From Pigmentiphaga humi (GTDB taxonomy: Bacteria; Pseudomonadota; Gammaproteobacteria; Burkholderiales; Burkholderiaceae_B), in the NCBI RefSeq assembly GCF_900606115.1, contig NZ_UWPJ01000006.1, positions 1-64,000 of the forward strand: DNA of 64,000 nt, written 5' to 3'. The notes below the pieces were generated by a model, which did no database searches, was not told where the DNA came from, and saw only the letters and a list, made by a program, of their open reading frames with translations. The position numbers were made by a program, and so were the translations under genes. Shown piece by piece: positions 46,365 through 56,412 of this stretch. How positions within the stretch are numbered: the first letter of the stretch is position 1; the number at the start of each line of letters is the position of its first letter.

Positions 46365-47015
46365 TCAGGCGCCGGCGGCGGGCCGGATCGCGGCCTTGGG
46401 GCGGAAGGCCTTGCAGACGGCGGCGTCGGTCTCGACGTAGGGGCCGCCGATGAGCTGGATGCAATAGGGCACGGCGGCGAAGATGCCCGGTACGGCCAGT
46501 GTGCCGTCGGCCTCGCGCAGGCCCTCCAGGGTTTCGCGTATGGCCTTGGGCTGGCCGGGCAGGTTGACGATCAGCGCGGCGCCATCGGCCTCGCCGGCGC
46601 CGCGTTCGCGTATCACCGCGACCTGGCGCGACAGGATGGCCGTGGGGACGAAGCGCAGCGAGATCTGGCGCATCTGTTCGCCGAAACCGGGCATTTCCTT
46701 GGTCGCCACGGCCAGCGTGGCTTCGGGCGTGACGTCGCGGCGCGCCGGGCCGGTGCCGCCGGTGGTCAGGATCAGGTCGCAGCCGAGTTCGTCGCACAGC
46801 TCCGCCAGCGTGGCGGAAATCGTCGGCGCGTCGTCGGCGATCAGCCGTTCCTCGAAGTGCACGGGCGTGCGCAGCGCGCCGCCCAGCCAGGTGCGCAGCG
46901 CCGGGACGCCTTCGTCGGCATAGACCCCGCGCGAGGCCCGGTCGCTGATCGATACCAGGCCGCAGAGCAGTTCGTCGGGATGTCGGCGCACCAGGCGCCG
47001 GGAGGAAGTCGTCAT
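46365..47015 (-). CDS. mog: molybdopterin adenylyltransferase, Mog/MoaB family
   Basis: A 216-residue enzyme that adenylates molybdopterin before molybdate insertion. Family motifs: LVSISDRASRGVYADEGVPAL (about 20-40), LILTTGGTGPARRDVTPEAT (about 80-100), and the C-terminal LPGQPKAIRETL (about 150-161). The start at 47015 is the best fit to family length; an in-frame ATG at 47063 would add 16 residues and overlap darP. moaC, another molybdenum-cofactor gene, lies 5 kb away. Confidence 0.9.
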   Translation of the reverse strand: MTTSSRRLVRRHPDELLCGLVSISDRASRGVYADEGVPALRTWLGGALRTPVHFEERLIADDAPTISATLAELCDELGCDLILTTGGTGPARRDVTPEATLAVATKEMPGFGEQMRQISLRFVPTAILSRQVAVIRERGAGEADGAALIVNLPGQPKAIRETLEGLREADGTLAVPGIFAAVPYCIQLIGGPYVETDAAVCKAFRPKAAIRPAAGA

Positions 47016-47043
47016 AGTCGTGCTCGGTCGGTAGGGAGGCGGG

Positions 47044-47661
47044 TCAGTCGTCCTCGTCCTCATCGTCGGGGGCGGCCGCGGGGGCCGTGCCGGAAGCGGC
47101 CGCCTGCAGCCGCTTGATTTCCTGGAACAGCGCGCGGAAGTGTTTGCGCTGCGGCTCGTGGCCGGGCAGCAGCGCGGCGTTGGCGGCGTGTTCCTTGCGC
47201 GCGGCGCGGATCAGCGCGCGCAGCGGCTGCGCATCGGCATGCGGATACAGGTTCATGAAAGCGGTGAATTGCTCGTCGTCGGCCAGCAGCCGGTCGCGCC
47301 ACAGCTCGAGCTGGTGGAAAGCCGCGATTTCTTCCATCGAGTCGCCTTCCCATTTGGCCAGCATGGCCTGGATGGGCTCCACGTGCGTGTCGCGCATCAG
47401 CTTGCCGACGTATTGCAGCTGGCGCCGCTTGCCTTCGTGCGAGGTGATGCGCTGCGCTTCGCGCACGGCTTCGTAGAGGCGCTCGGCCAGCGGCAATTGC
47501 TTGAGCTTGTCCTTGGGCAGCGTCACCAGGCGTTCGCCCAGCTCCTGCAGCGCAGTCATCTGCCGCTTGAGCTGCGATTTGCTGGGCGGCCGGGGATCGT
47601 CCGGGTCGCCGGCGTCGAGCACCGGAATGGATGCCGAAGGGGTGCGTTTGGAGCGAGACAT
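47044..47661 (-). CDS. darP: ribosome-associated protein DarP (YjgA, DUF615)
   Basis: A 205-residue basic, helical protein of the DUF615/YjgA family, which binds late 50S ribosomal subunits. Landmarks are [48 protein letters not shown] and WRDRLLADD. It ends in an acidic tail (DDEDEDD). It is divergent from pmbA, a gene neighbour conserved across many proteobacteria. Confidence 0.95.
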   Translation of the reverse strand: MSRSKRTPSASIPVLDAGDPDDPRPPSKSQLKRQMTALQELGERLVTLPKDKLKQLPLAERLYEAVREAQRITSHEGKRRQLQYVGKLMRDTHVEPIQAMLAKWEGDSMEEIAAFHQLELWRDRLLADDEQFTAFMNLYPHADAQPLRALIRAARKEHAANAALLPGHEPQRKHFRALFQEIKRLQAAASGTAPAAAPDDEDEDD

Positions 47662-47831
47662 AGAAGGGCTATTCCAATTGGCGGCAAACACTATTGTGCC
47701 GCCGTTGCGCGGGCAGCGCGCGGCGCCGGCGCAAACCGCCGCGGGTGCGTCCGCCGGGCCTGGCGGGCCGGCCGTGCATACAAGGGGTGGGCTATCATAC
47801 AGGCTCGCCTTCACGCATAGACCGACCGTTC

Positions 47832-49226
47832 ATGGCCACCACCCCGTCCCGCAGGAAATCGTCCGCTTCCGCCCCCGTCCGCCCCGGACGGACCATCGAC
47901 CAGGCGGTCTTCCGCGGCCTGATCGAGCAGGTGCTCGGCGAGGCCAGGCAGGCCGGCGCGACCGACGCCGCGGCGGAGGTGTCCGAAAGCCAGGGGCTGG
48001 CGGTGACCGTGCGCCGGGGTGCGCTGGAAACGGTCGAGCAGACCCGCGACCGCTCGCTGGACGTGACCGTCTACGTGGGCCAGCGGCGCGGCTCGGCCTC
48101 GACCTCCGATTTCTCCGGCCAGGCGCTGCGCGACACCGTGCAGGCGGCCTACCACATCGCCCGCCATACGGCCGAGGATCCCGCCGCCGGCCTGCCCGAT
48201 GCGGAGCTGCTGGCCACCGAGTTCCCCGACCTGGATCTCTACCATCCCTGGAGCCTGCCGGCCGAGGAAGCCGCCGAACTGGCGCTGCAGGCCGAAGCGG
48301 CGGCCATGGCCACCGACAGGCGCATCGCCAACTCCGACGGCGCCTCGGTCTCGTCCTACGAAGGCCACTTCGTGATGGGTAATACCCGCGGGTTCCTGAA
48401 CGGCTATCCCTATTCGCGCCATTCGCTGTCGGTCTCGCCCATCGCCGGGCGCGGCAGCAACATGCAGCGCGACGACTGGTACAGCAGCGACCGCGACTGG
48501 CGCAAGCTGGCCGACCCGGCCCGCGTCGGGCGCTATGCGGCCGAGCGGGCGCTGTCGCGCCTGTCGGCCCGGCGCATCCGCACCGGCAAGTACCCGGTGC
48601 TGTTCGAGGCGCCGCTGGCCTGCGGCCTGCTGGGCTCGCTGACCCAGGCGCTCAGCGGCGGCGCGCTCTACCGCAAGTCGAGCTTCCTGCTCGACAGCCT
48701 GGGACGGCAGATCTTCCCCGGACACATCGACGTGCTCGAAGACCCGGCCATCCAGGGCGCGCAGGGCAGCGCGGCGTTCGACGACGAAGGCGTGCGCACG
48801 CAGGCGCGCAAGGTCATCGACGCGGGCGCGGTGCAGGGCTACTTCCTGTCCAGCTACACCGCGCGCAAGCTGGGCATGGCCACGACCGGCAATGCCGGCG
48901 GCTCGCACAACCTCACGCTGGCGTCCCGGCTCACGCGCCGCGGCGACGATTTCCGCGCCATGCTGCGCAAGCTCGGCACCGGCCTGCTCGTGACCGAACT
49001 GATCGGGCAGGGCGTCAATTACGTGACCGGCGACTATTCGCGCGGCGCGTTCGGCTACTGGGTCGAGAATGGCGAGATCCGGCATGCCGTGCAAGAGATC
49101 ACCATCGCAGGCAACCTGAAGGACATGTTCGGCGGACTGGTCGCGGTAGGCGCCGACACGCTTACCCGCGGCACCAAGACCACCGGCTCCATCCTGCTGC
49201 CCGAAATGTCGATCGCGGGTACCTGA
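47832..49226 (+). CDS. pmbA: metalloprotease-associated protein PmbA (TldE)
   Basis: A 464-residue PmbA/TldE protein, partner of the zinc protease TldD in processing peptides such as microcins and CcdA. The family core GLAVTVRRGALETVEQTRDRSL (about 55-76), VMGNTRGF, and the C-terminal TTGNAGGSHNL and GDYSRGAFGYWVENG are present. TldE lacks the metal ligands of TldD. The ATG at 47832 has little ribosome-binding site. tldD is not in the window. Confidence 0.95.
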   Translation: MATTPSRRKSSASAPVRPGRTIDQAVFRGLIEQVLGEARQAGATDAAAEVSESQGLAVTVRRGALETVEQTRDRSLDVTVYVGQRRGSASTSDFSGQALRDTVQAAYHIARHTAEDPAAGLPDAELLATEFPDLDLYHPWSLPAEEAAELALQAEAAAMATDRRIANSDGASVSSYEGHFVMGNTRGFLNGYPYSRHSLSVSPIAGRGSNMQRDDWYSSDRDWRKLADPARVGRYAAERALSRLSARRIRTGKYPVLFEAPLACGLLGSLTQALSGGALYRKSSFLLDSLGRQIFPGHIDVLEDPAIQGAQGSAAFDDEGVRTQARKVIDAGAVQGYFLSSYTARKLGMATTGNAGGSHNLTLASRLTRRGDDFRAMLRKLGTGLLVTELIGQGVNYVTGDYSRGAFGYWVENGEIRHAVQEITIAGNLKDMFGGLVAVGADTLTRGTKTTGSILLPEMSIAGT

Positions 49227-49324
49227 GCTTCCGGCAGGTCCGCCGCGGCGCGGGCTTCGGGGCATTCCGTCGGGGTCCGCTCAACCGTCCGCGCCCATGC
49301 GGCGCCGGCTCGTACGGAGGAGTT

Positions 49325-50623
49325 ATGAAGCCAGGAGCAGCGCATCGCATCGTCATCGCCGGCGGCGGGGCGGGAGGCCTCGAACTGGCCGTCCGCCTGG
49401 GCCGCCGCCACGGGCCCGACCACGTCACGCTGGTCGATGCCGTGCCGTTCCACATCTGGAAACCCTCGCTGCATGAAGTGGCGGCGGGCACGCTGGACAT
49501 CCACCGCGAAGGCCTCTCCTACGCCATGCTGGCGCACAACAACGGTTTCCGCTTCGTGCTGGGAACCGCCACCGGCGTGGATCGCCAGGCGCGGGAACTG
49601 GCGGTGGACGCCGTGCGCGATGCCGAGGGCGAAGCCATTCTCCCCGAGCGCCGCGTCGGCTACGGCACGCTGGTGCTGGCGGTCGGCAGCCTGGGCAATT
49701 TCTTCAACACGCCGGGCGCCGAAGCCTATGCCATCTCGCTCGACACCACCGATGCCGCCGAGCATTTCCGGCTCGAATTGCTCAAGGCCATGGCGCGGGC
49801 CATGAGCGGCGAGTCGGAGCCGTCCGCGGTGAACGTGGTCATCGTCGGCGGCGGCGCCACCGGCGTCGAACTGGCGGCCGAACTGCACGAGGCGGCCCGC
49901 ACCATTTCCGCCTACGGGCTACCGGGCACGCGTCCGCAGGATTTGCGCATCACGCTGATCGAAGGCGGTCCGCGCATACTCGGGCCCTTGCCCGAACGGG
50001 TCTCGCAGGCCGCCCAGGAACTCCTGGCCGAGCGCGGCGTGCGGGTCGTGACCGATTGCCGTGTGTCGGAGGTCACGCGGCATACCGTGGTGGCGCAGGG
50101 CCAGGTGTTCGATGCCGACCTGTGTGTCTGGGCGGCCGGCATCAAGGCCCCGCCGCTATTGGCGCAGCTCGGGCTGGAACTGAACGGCGTGCAGCAGATC
50201 CAGGTCGACGACCGCTTGCGCACGGCCGATCCCGCCATTTACGCGCTGGGCGATTGCGCCGCCGCGCCGTGGCGCGAGACCGGCAAGACGGTGCCGGCGC
50301 GCGCCCAGGCCGCGCACCAGCAGGCTTCCTATCTGGCGAGCGTGCTGACGGACAGGCTGCTCGGCAAGCCCGATACGGCGCCGCCGTTCCGCTTCCGCGA
50401 CTTCGGCTCGCTGGTCTCCATCGGCCATGCCGAAGGCGTGGGCAGCCTGATGGGCAAGCTGTCCGGCCGCAAACTGCTGGTCGAAGGCTGGGCCGCGCGG
50501 CTCATGTATGCGGGCACGCACTGGTCGCACTATGCCGCGGTGCTGGGCTGGTGGGGGGCGAGCCTGCGTTCGCTGAGCCGGGTGCTGGACAGGCGTTCCC
50601 AGCCCCGCGTCAAGCTGCACTGA
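49325..50623 (+). CDS. type II NADH dehydrogenase-like FAD oxidoreductase
   Basis: A 432-residue two-dinucleotide-binding flavoprotein, NDH-2 type, oxidising NADH and reducing quinone without proton pumping. FAD site IAGGGAGGLELA (about 10-21), NADH site IVGGGATGVELAAELHE (about 175-191), and the FAD C-terminal YALGDCAAAPW (about 302-312). A C-terminal hydrophobic segment (LMYAGTHWSHYAAVLGWWG) should hold it on the inner membrane. CGGAGGAG precedes the start. Confidence 0.9.
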   Translation: MKPGAAHRIVIAGGGAGGLELAVRLGRRHGPDHVTLVDAVPFHIWKPSLHEVAAGTLDIHREGLSYAMLAHNNGFRFVLGTATGVDRQARELAVDAVRDAEGEAILPERRVGYGTLVLAVGSLGNFFNTPGAEAYAISLDTTDAAEHFRLELLKAMARAMSGESEPSAVNVVIVGGGATGVELAAELHEAARTISAYGLPGTRPQDLRITLIEGGPRILGPLPERVSQAAQELLAERGVRVVTDCRVSEVTRHTVVAQGQVFDADLCVWAAGIKAPPLLAQLGLELNGVQQIQVDDRLRTADPAIYALGDCAAAPWRETGKTVPARAQAAHQQASYLASVLTDRLLGKPDTAPPFRFRDFGSLVSIGHAEGVGSLMGKLSGRKLLVEGWAARLMYAGTHWSHYAAVLGWWGASLRSLSRVLDRRSQPRVKLH

Positions 50624-50678
50624 GCCGCGCGCAGGCTCTTTACAATAGCGCCCATCCCATACAGCGATGGAGCCCAGC

Positions 50679-51731
50679 ATGGATCGCAACGACGCAACTT
50701 CCGGCCGTCCCGGCGCACGCAACCTGATCACCGACGTCGCGGGCCTGCGCGTCGGACAAGCCAGCGAGCCGGACGCCTGCACCGGCGTCACCGTGATCCT
50801 GCCCGATGAACGCGCCGCCGCCGCGGTGGACATACGCGGCGGCGGTCCGGGCACGCGCGAGACCGAGACCCTGGGCGCCTCCAACCTGGTGCGCTCGGTC
50901 GATGCCATCGTGCTGTCGGGCGGATCGGTCTACGGGCTGGCCAGCGGCGATGGCGTGGCCGCCTGGCTGGGCGCGCAAGGGCGCGGCTTTACGCTGCTGC
51001 ACCAGCCCGGCGTGCCGCCTTCGCCCATCGTGCCGACCGCCGTGCTGTACGACCTTGCCAATGGCGGCGACAAGCAGTGGGGCGAATCTCCCCCCTATCG
51101 CGCGCTCGCCATGCAGGCCGCCCGCGAGGCCGACGAGGCATTCGAGCTCGGCACCCACGGCGCGGGCTTCGGCGCTTCCGCCGGCGCGCTCAAGGGCGGA
51201 TTGGGCTCGGCATCCTACGTCACCCACGACGGCATGACCGTCGGCGCCATCGTCGCCTGCAACAGCTTCGGTTCCGTGGTCGCGCCGCGCAGCCGGCGCT
51301 TCTGGGCCGGCGCTTTCGAGATCGGCGACGAGTTCGGCGGCCTGGGTCCGGCCGACACGCGCGCCGAAGGCGAGACCTGGGAATGGGCCAAGCTCGATCC
51401 GCAGCCGCGCGCCAACACCACCATCGCCTGCATCGCCACCGACGTGGCCTTGACGCCCGACGAACTGCAGCGCGTCGCCACCATGGCCCAGGACGGCCTG
51501 GCGCGCGCCATCCGTCCCATCCACGCGCCCTTCGACGGCGACACCGTGTTCGCCATCTCCACCGCCCGGCGCGAGGCCCCGGTGATCGACGGCCCGGTCG
51601 ATCCGCGCCCCTTCATCATCTGCCGCCTGGGCGCCCTGGCCGCCGACGTGCTGGCGCGCGCCATCGCGCGCGGGGTGTACAGCGCGTCGACGCCCGAGCG
51701 GATGACGACGCCGGCGTGGTCGAGTTTGTAG
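50679..51731 (+). CDS. P1-family (DmpA/NylC-type) peptidase
   Basis: A 350-residue N-terminal-nucleophile hydrolase that should self-cleave to expose its nucleophile. Family blocks: GLRVGQASEPDACTGVTVI (about 22-40), DIRGGGPGTRET (about 51-62), LSGGSVYGLA (about 79-88), and IVACNSFGSV (about 191-200), where Asn195-Ser196 marks the cleavage/nucleophile site. Relatives are aminopeptidases or amide hydrolases. The start at 50679 is preferred because GGAG precedes it; an ATG at 50667 is also in frame. Stands alone, convergent with moaC. Confidence 0.88.
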   Translation: MDRNDATSGRPGARNLITDVAGLRVGQASEPDACTGVTVILPDERAAAAVDIRGGGPGTRETETLGASNLVRSVDAIVLSGGSVYGLASGDGVAAWLGAQGRGFTLLHQPGVPPSPIVPTAVLYDLANGGDKQWGESPPYRALAMQAAREADEAFELGTHGAGFGASAGALKGGLGSASYVTHDGMTVGAIVACNSFGSVVAPRSRRFWAGAFEIGDEFGGLGPADTRAEGETWEWAKLDPQPRANTTIACIATDVALTPDELQRVATMAQDGLARAIRPIHAPFDGDTVFAISTARREAPVIDGPVDPRPFIICRLGALAADVLARAIARGVYSASTPERMTTPAWSSL

Positions 51732-51738
51732 GGAACGG

Positions 51739-52242
51739 TCAGGCGTCCGCCGGGCTGCCGGGAGCGATCCAGTGGCCCGACTTGCCGCCTTTCTTCTCCA
51801 GCAACCGGACGTCCGTCATGACCATCCCCCGGTCGGCCGCTTTACACATGTCGTAAATGGTCAGCAGCGCGACGTTGACGGCGGTCAGCGCTTCCATTTC
51901 GACGCCGGTGCCGCCCACGGTCTCTGCGCGCACGGTGCAATGCACCGTGCCGGCCGCTTCGTCCAGGGTGAAATCGCAGGCCACGTGGGTGAGCGGGATG
52001 GGGTGGCAGAGGGGGATGAGGTCGGCGGTTTTCTTGGCGGCCATGATGGCGGCGATGCGGGCGATGCCCAGCACGTCGCCTTTCTTCGCACTGCCTGCGC
52101 GGATCAGCGCCAGGGTAGACGGCTGCATGCGTATCGCGCCGTCGGCGACGGCGACACGGGCGGTGGCGGGCTTGGCGCCCACGTCCACCATGTGGGCCTG
52201 GCCGGCGGCATCGAAATGGGTCAGCGGCGATTGCGGCATCAT
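51739..52242 (-). CDS. moaC: cyclic pyranopterin monophosphate synthase
   Basis: A 167-residue MoaC: converts 3',8-cyclo-GTP to cyclic pyranopterin monophosphate in molybdenum-cofactor synthesis. Landmarks are [18 protein letters not shown] (about 18-35), [30 protein letters not shown] (about 75-84), and [13 protein letters not shown]. One of two adjacent ATGs (52242 or 52239) starts it, with GGAGAACG upstream. It overlaps the sseA stop by four bases and so is co-translated with the sulfurtransferase. Confidence 0.96.
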   Translation of the reverse strand: MMPQSPLTHFDAAGQAHMVDVGAKPATARVAVADGAIRMQPSTLALIRAGSAKKGDVLGIARIAAIMAAKKTADLIPLCHPIPLTHVACDFTLDEAAGTVHCTVRAETVGGTGVEMEALTAVNVALLTIYDMCKAADRGMVMTDVRLLEKKGGKSGHWIAPGSPADA

Positions 52243-53099
52243 CGTTCTCCGGTGGCGATGGGCGAGCCCTCGCGGCTGCTCCATTCGCTCCACGAGCCGG
52301 GGTAGAGCGCGGCGCCGGGCAGTCCGGCGACTTCCAGCGCCAGCAGGTTGTGGCAGGCGGTGACGCCCGAGCCGCACTGGCTGACGGCGCGCCGCGCATC
52401 CGCCGTGCCCAGCAGCGCGGTAAATTCCGCGCGGAGTTGTTCGGGCTGCTTGAAGCGTCCGTCGGCTTCGAGGTTGTTGCGCAGGAAGCGGTTGGTCGCG
52501 CCCGGAATGTGGCCGCCGACGGCGTCCAGCGTTTCGTTCTCGCCGCGGAAGCGGTCGGGTGCGCGGGCATCGAGCACCGGCCGGGGATCGGCGGCCGAGA
52601 GGTTGGCCAGCATGGCGTCGTAATCCACGGTCTCGACGAGCGAGGGCCTCGAGGTGAACGCGGCGGGGCCGCGCGGGGCGGCGGCGCCGGATTCCAGCGG
52701 CAACCCCGCCGCTTCCCAGGCCTGCAGGCCGCCGTCCAGCACCGCGGCGTCGGCGTGGCCGGCCCAGCGCAGCAGCCACCACAGGCGGGCCGCCATGGCG
52801 CCGCCGGCATTGTCGTAGCACACCACCTGGGTGCGGTCGTCCGCGCCCAGGCGCGCCATGGCCGCGGCGAAGTCCGCTCGCGCGGGCAGGGGGTGGCGGC
52901 CATTGGCGCCGGTCTTGGCGCCGCTCAGATCGCGGTCGAGATGGACGTAGACCGCGCCGGGCAGATGGCTCGCGGCATGGGCGCGTTCGCCGGCGTCCGG
53001 GTCGGCGAGGTCGAAGGAAACATTGCAGACGAGCGGAGGCGTTTCCGATTGTTGCAGCGCATGCAGCGCCTGCGGGGAAATCAGCGTGGTAAAGCGCAT
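52239..53099 (-). CDS. sseA: 3-mercaptopyruvate sulfurtransferase
   Basis: A 286-residue two-domain rhodanese. The inactive first domain spans about 1-135; the second carries the active Cys242 in CGSGVTA, the loop typical of mercaptopyruvate sulfurtransferase rather than thiosulfate sulfurtransferase. It may supply persulfide sulfur, including for cofactor synthesis; the overlap with moaC supports a link but does not prove it. Confidence 0.93.
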   Translation of the reverse strand: MRFTTLISPQALHALQQSETPPLVCNVSFDLADPDAGERAHAASHLPGAVYVHLDRDLSGAKTGANGRHPLPARADFAAAMARLGADDRTQVVCYDNAGGAMAARLWWLLRWAGHADAAVLDGGLQAWEAAGLPLESGAAAPRGPAAFTSRPSLVETVDYDAMLANLSAADPRPVLDARAPDRFRGENETLDAVGGHIPGATNRFLRNNLEADGRFKQPEQLRAEFTALLGTADARRAVSQCGSGVTACHNLLALEVAGLPGAALYPGSWSEWSSREGSPIATGER

Positions 53100-53194
53100 G
53101 GCATGTCCTGTATCTCTTGCCGGATGGCGGCTTGCGGCGGCACCCTGGGCGGCCGCACCGGGAACCTGCCGCCCAAGCTGGCTATCATACCGGT

Positions 53195-54694
53195 ATGCCG
53201 AATCCCGACCGCTTTCCGTCGCTGCGCGGCAAGGCCGCCGCGCTGATACTGCCGGCCCTGCTGTCCGCCTTCGTTCCCGCCCTGGCCCCGGCCCAGCCCG
53301 TCGGCTTGCCCGACCTGGGCGATTCCGCCGCGCAGGAGCTGTCTCCCAGGCTGGAGCAGCGGCTGGGCGACGCGATCATGGTCGAGGCGCGCCGCGATCC
53401 GACCTATGTCGACGACGCCGAGCTGACCCAGTACCTGACCGGCATCGCGCAGCAATTGTCGGCCAAGGCGCCCGCCGACACACCCGAGATCCGCATCTTC
53501 CCGGTGCGCGACTCCTCCATCAACGCGTTCGCGATGCCGGGCGGCTATATCGGCGTGCATACCGGCCTGGTGGTGGCCACGCAGAATGAATCCGAGCTAG
53601 CCGGCGTGATGGCGCACGAAATCGGCCACGTCGTGCAGCGCCACATCGCGCGCGGCATGGTCCAGCAGAAGCAGGACACCCTGATCATGGTCGCGGCGCT
53701 GCTGGCCGCGCTGGTGGCGGCGCGCGGCAACTCGCAGGCCCCCGAAGCCGCGCTGGCGTTCGGCCAGGCCGCCGCGATCAATTCGCAGCTCGGGTTTTCG
53801 CGCGGCGCCGAACGCGAGGCCGACCGCACCGGCTTCCAGATGCTCGAGGGCGCCGGCTACAACGTCAACGGCATGGCCTCGTTCTTCGGCCGGCTGATGC
53901 AGACCTCGGGCCTGAACGAGAGCACCAGCCAGGCTTTTACGCGCACCCACCCTTTGTCTATCGAGCGCATGTCCGACATGCAGAACCGGGCCCGCTCGGT
54001 CGCCATCCACGACAAGGCCAACTCGCAGGACTATTATTTCGTGCGCGCCAAGATGCGCATGCTGCAGGCCGCCAGCGGCCAGGAGGCCCTGGACGCCATC
54101 CGGTATTTCGAAAGCCGCGCGGCCGAAACCGAGGGAATCGAGCGCGCCGCCGCCTATTACGGCGCGGCCATCGGCTGGATGCGCCAGCGCAACTTCGCCA
54201 AGGCCGAGGAGGCCTACCAGGCCGCGACCTCGGGGGCCCGCTCGCATTTCATGCTGGCCCGCCTGGCGGTCGATCTGGCCCTGGCGCGCAACGATGCGAA
54301 CCAGGCCGTGACCCTGGCGCGCGATGCCTATGCGCGCTGGCCCGAGCAGCGCGCGCTTGCGCTGGCCGTGGCCGAATCGCTGCAGCGTGCGGGGCGCCAT
54401 GCCGAGGTGGTGGATTTCCTGAAGGAACAGACGCTCAAGTGGGGCGACGAACCGCGCTTCTACCAGATGGCCGCCACCAGCTATTCGAGGCTGGGCCGGG
54501 CGGTGGAAGAGCGGCGCAACATGGCCGAGTTCTACGCGATGACCGGCGCGCTGCCGGCGGCCGTGGAGCAACTCCAGCAGGCGCGCTCCGCATCCAAGGA
54601 TTTCTACGAGCAGTCGCAGATCGACGCCAAGGTGCGCGAGCTGCAGCGCCGGGAGCGGGAAGAGCGGGACCTATTGAAGCGCTTCGGAGGGTAG
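53195..54694 (+). CDS. bepA: BepA-like periplasmic M48 metalloprotease with TPR repeats
   Basis: A 499-residue protein: signal peptide (about 1-33, ending ALAPAQP), M48 peptidase domain with zinc motif His141-Glu-Ile-Gly-His145 and a third ligand Glu near 202 (GAEREADRTGF), then tetratricopeptide-type helices to the end. BepA assists or degrades LptD and BAM clients at the outer membrane. The start at 53195 follows the signal peptide; the frame is open earlier without homology. Confidence 0.93.
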   Translation: MPNPDRFPSLRGKAAALILPALLSAFVPALAPAQPVGLPDLGDSAAQELSPRLEQRLGDAIMVEARRDPTYVDDAELTQYLTGIAQQLSAKAPADTPEIRIFPVRDSSINAFAMPGGYIGVHTGLVVATQNESELAGVMAHEIGHVVQRHIARGMVQQKQDTLIMVAALLAALVAARGNSQAPEAALAFGQAAAINSQLGFSRGAEREADRTGFQMLEGAGYNVNGMASFFGRLMQTSGLNESTSQAFTRTHPLSIERMSDMQNRARSVAIHDKANSQDYYFVRAKMRMLQAASGQEALDAIRYFESRAAETEGIERAAAYYGAAIGWMRQRNFAKAEEAYQAATSGARSHFMLARLAVDLALARNDANQAVTLARDAYARWPEQRALALAVAESLQRAGRHAEVVDFLKEQTLKWGDEPRFYQMAATSYSRLGRAVEERRNMAEFYAMTGALPAAVEQLQQARSASKDFYEQSQIDAKVRELQRREREERDLLKRFGG

Positions 54695-54707
54695 GGGAGG
54701 GGCAATC

Positions 54708-55298
54708 TCAACACCAGCCGAGCGCTTGGGAGGCGGGTTCTCGCAGGGGGATGAAGGGTACGGGAGTGGAGCCGACGGGTGGGTAGACGACCTCGACCGG
54801 CGTGGCGGGGGCGGTATCGTCGGTCAGCCAGGCGGGTGGATGATCCAGCAAGGGCTGGCCGGCGGGGGTGCGAAGGCGATCCAGGACGTCGGCGAGATAG
54901 CGGTCCTCCACCATGGCGGGGCCATGCTCGGTGACGGCATAGAGGCGGTGCCGGTCGTCCAGGGCCCAGCGGCTCACTTGCGTAACGGGTTTGCCGGTGT
55001 GGGTGATCAGGCTTCCTGCGGCGTCGTCCTGGCGAAGGATCAGCGGCGCGGCGTCCAGCCTGGCGAAAACGCGCTGCGGGCCGTTCTGGAAGAACCAGCG
55101 GCCCTGGTCGTCGTGGCTGTAGTTGCGGGCTATGAAAGCGAGGATGCCCGGGTTGGAGATGGACGTGCCCGGGCCGCCTGCGCCGGCATCGCCTTCGGGG
55201 TGCAGGCGCCAGCGCCCGCGCGCATCCAGCGACAGCCAGCCGTGCGCGTCCGGCACATCGGGCCAGCGCGCCATCGCCGCGAGTACTTCCTCATCCAT
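54708..55298 (-). CDS. conserved betaproteobacterial protein of unknown function
   Basis: A 196-residue soluble protein with WPDVPDAHGWLSLDARGRWR at the start, ISNPGILAFIARNYS and DDQGRWFFQNGPQRVFARLD in the middle, and a Pro/Val-rich C-terminus ending in Cys. I recognise it as a DUF-type family of betaproteobacteria but cannot name the DUF number with certainty. The start at 55298 begins at the conserved part; a TTG at 55343 would add 15 residues. No signal peptide or membrane segment. Confidence 0.75.
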   Translation of the reverse strand: MDEEVLAAMARWPDVPDAHGWLSLDARGRWRLHPEGDAGAGGPGTSISNPGILAFIARNYSHDDQGRWFFQNGPQRVFARLDAAPLILRQDDAAGSLITHTGKPVTQVSRWALDDRHRLYAVTEHGPAMVEDRYLADVLDRLRTPAGQPLLDHPPAWLTDDTAPATPVEVVYPPVGSTPVPFIPLREPASQALGWC

Positions 55299-55356
55299 GA
55301 GCGCACGAACTCCATTGAAGCGGGAATCGCTCCCGACGGACAAGCGATCCGGTTAT

Positions 55357-56391
55357 TTATACCCCGGTCCGGAAGAAGTCGGCCAGCCGCTGCGGCAGCC
55401 AGTTCAGCGTGCCGGGGAAACGGCCGCTGGGAAAGCCCGCATGGCCGCCCTGGGCCGGCTGGTGCAGCACGACGCTGTTGGCGGCCTGGGTGGGGCCGGG
55501 CAGGTAGCGGCCCGGCAGGAAGGGATCGTTGCGCGCGTTCAGCACCAGTGTGGGGATGGCGATGTCGACCAGCAGCGGTTTGCTGGAAGCGCGCGTCCAG
55601 TAGTCGTCGACGTCGCGGAATCCATGCGTGGGCGCGGTGTAGGCGTCGTCGAATTCGTACAGGTCGCGGGCGTGGGCCACGCGCAGCACGTCTATGGTGC
55701 CGGGAAAGCGCTGCGCTTTCTGCAGGGTCTTGGACTTGAGCGTGCGCAGGAACATGTGGGTGTAGATGCGTCGATTGATCAGCCCCGTTCCCAGCACGCG
55801 GCCGCCCACCATCAGGTCCAGCGGCGCGGAGACGCCGGCCGCGGCCGTCAGCCAGCCGGCGGAACTGCCGGCCTCGCCCAGGTGCTTGAGCAGCGCGTTG
55901 CCGCCCAGCGACACGCCCGCGGCGTGCCAGTGCAGGTGGGGCAGGCGCTGGCGCACGGTATCCAGCATGAAGCCGACGTCGGCGGAGTCGCCCGAATGAT
56001 AGGCGCGCGGCAGCCGGTTGGGCTCTCCGGAGCAGCCGCGAAAATGCGGCACCACCACCGTCCAGCCGCGGGCTCGGAAATACTGCGAGATCGCCTGGGC
56101 GTAGTGGCTCGCGCTGCTGCCTTCCAGTCCGTGGAACAGCACCAGTCCGGGGCCGGGCGCTGCCGCGTCCCGCAACTGCGCGAACAGTTCGGGGCCGGCC
56201 TCGGCGCGCGCGCCGATCCCGGGGGCCGTCCAGTCGAAATCGATGAAGTCGCCATCGGGCGTGTCCACCCGTTCGCGCCGGAACGAGGTGCGATGATGCG
56301 ACGCCCAGCGGGCGGCGTAGATGGTCTGGCTATGTCCTTCGGGCAACCAAGCGGGAGTGGGGCAGGGCGTCGTATCCAGGTAGGCGGGCAT
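55357..56391 (-). CDS. YheT-family alpha/beta hydrolase
   Basis: A 344-residue YheT/EMBL-type hydrolase: WLPEGHSQTIYAAR near the N-terminus, LVLFHGLEGSSASHYA (oxyanion region near 95-110), nucleophile Ser in GVSLGGNALLKHLGE (near 177), and late Asp in NARNDPFLP and His in GGHAGFP. Likely an esterase of cytoplasmic or membrane lipids. The first of a tightly packed run of reverse-strand genes reaching to ilvE. Confidence 0.92.
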   Translation of the reverse strand: MPAYLDTTPCPTPAWLPEGHSQTIYAARWASHHRTSFRRERVDTPDGDFIDFDWTAPGIGARAEAGPELFAQLRDAAAPGPGLVLFHGLEGSSASHYAQAISQYFRARGWTVVVPHFRGCSGEPNRLPRAYHSGDSADVGFMLDTVRQRLPHLHWHAAGVSLGGNALLKHLGEAGSSAGWLTAAAGVSAPLDLMVGGRVLGTGLINRRIYTHMFLRTLKSKTLQKAQRFPGTIDVLRVAHARDLYEFDDAYTAPTHGFRDVDDYWTRASSKPLLVDIAIPTLVLNARNDPFLPGRYLPGPTQAANSVVLHQPAQGGHAGFPSGRFPGTLNWLPQRLADFFRTGV

Positions 56392-56412
56392 GCGGCGTCT
56401 GTCGGCGGCGGT

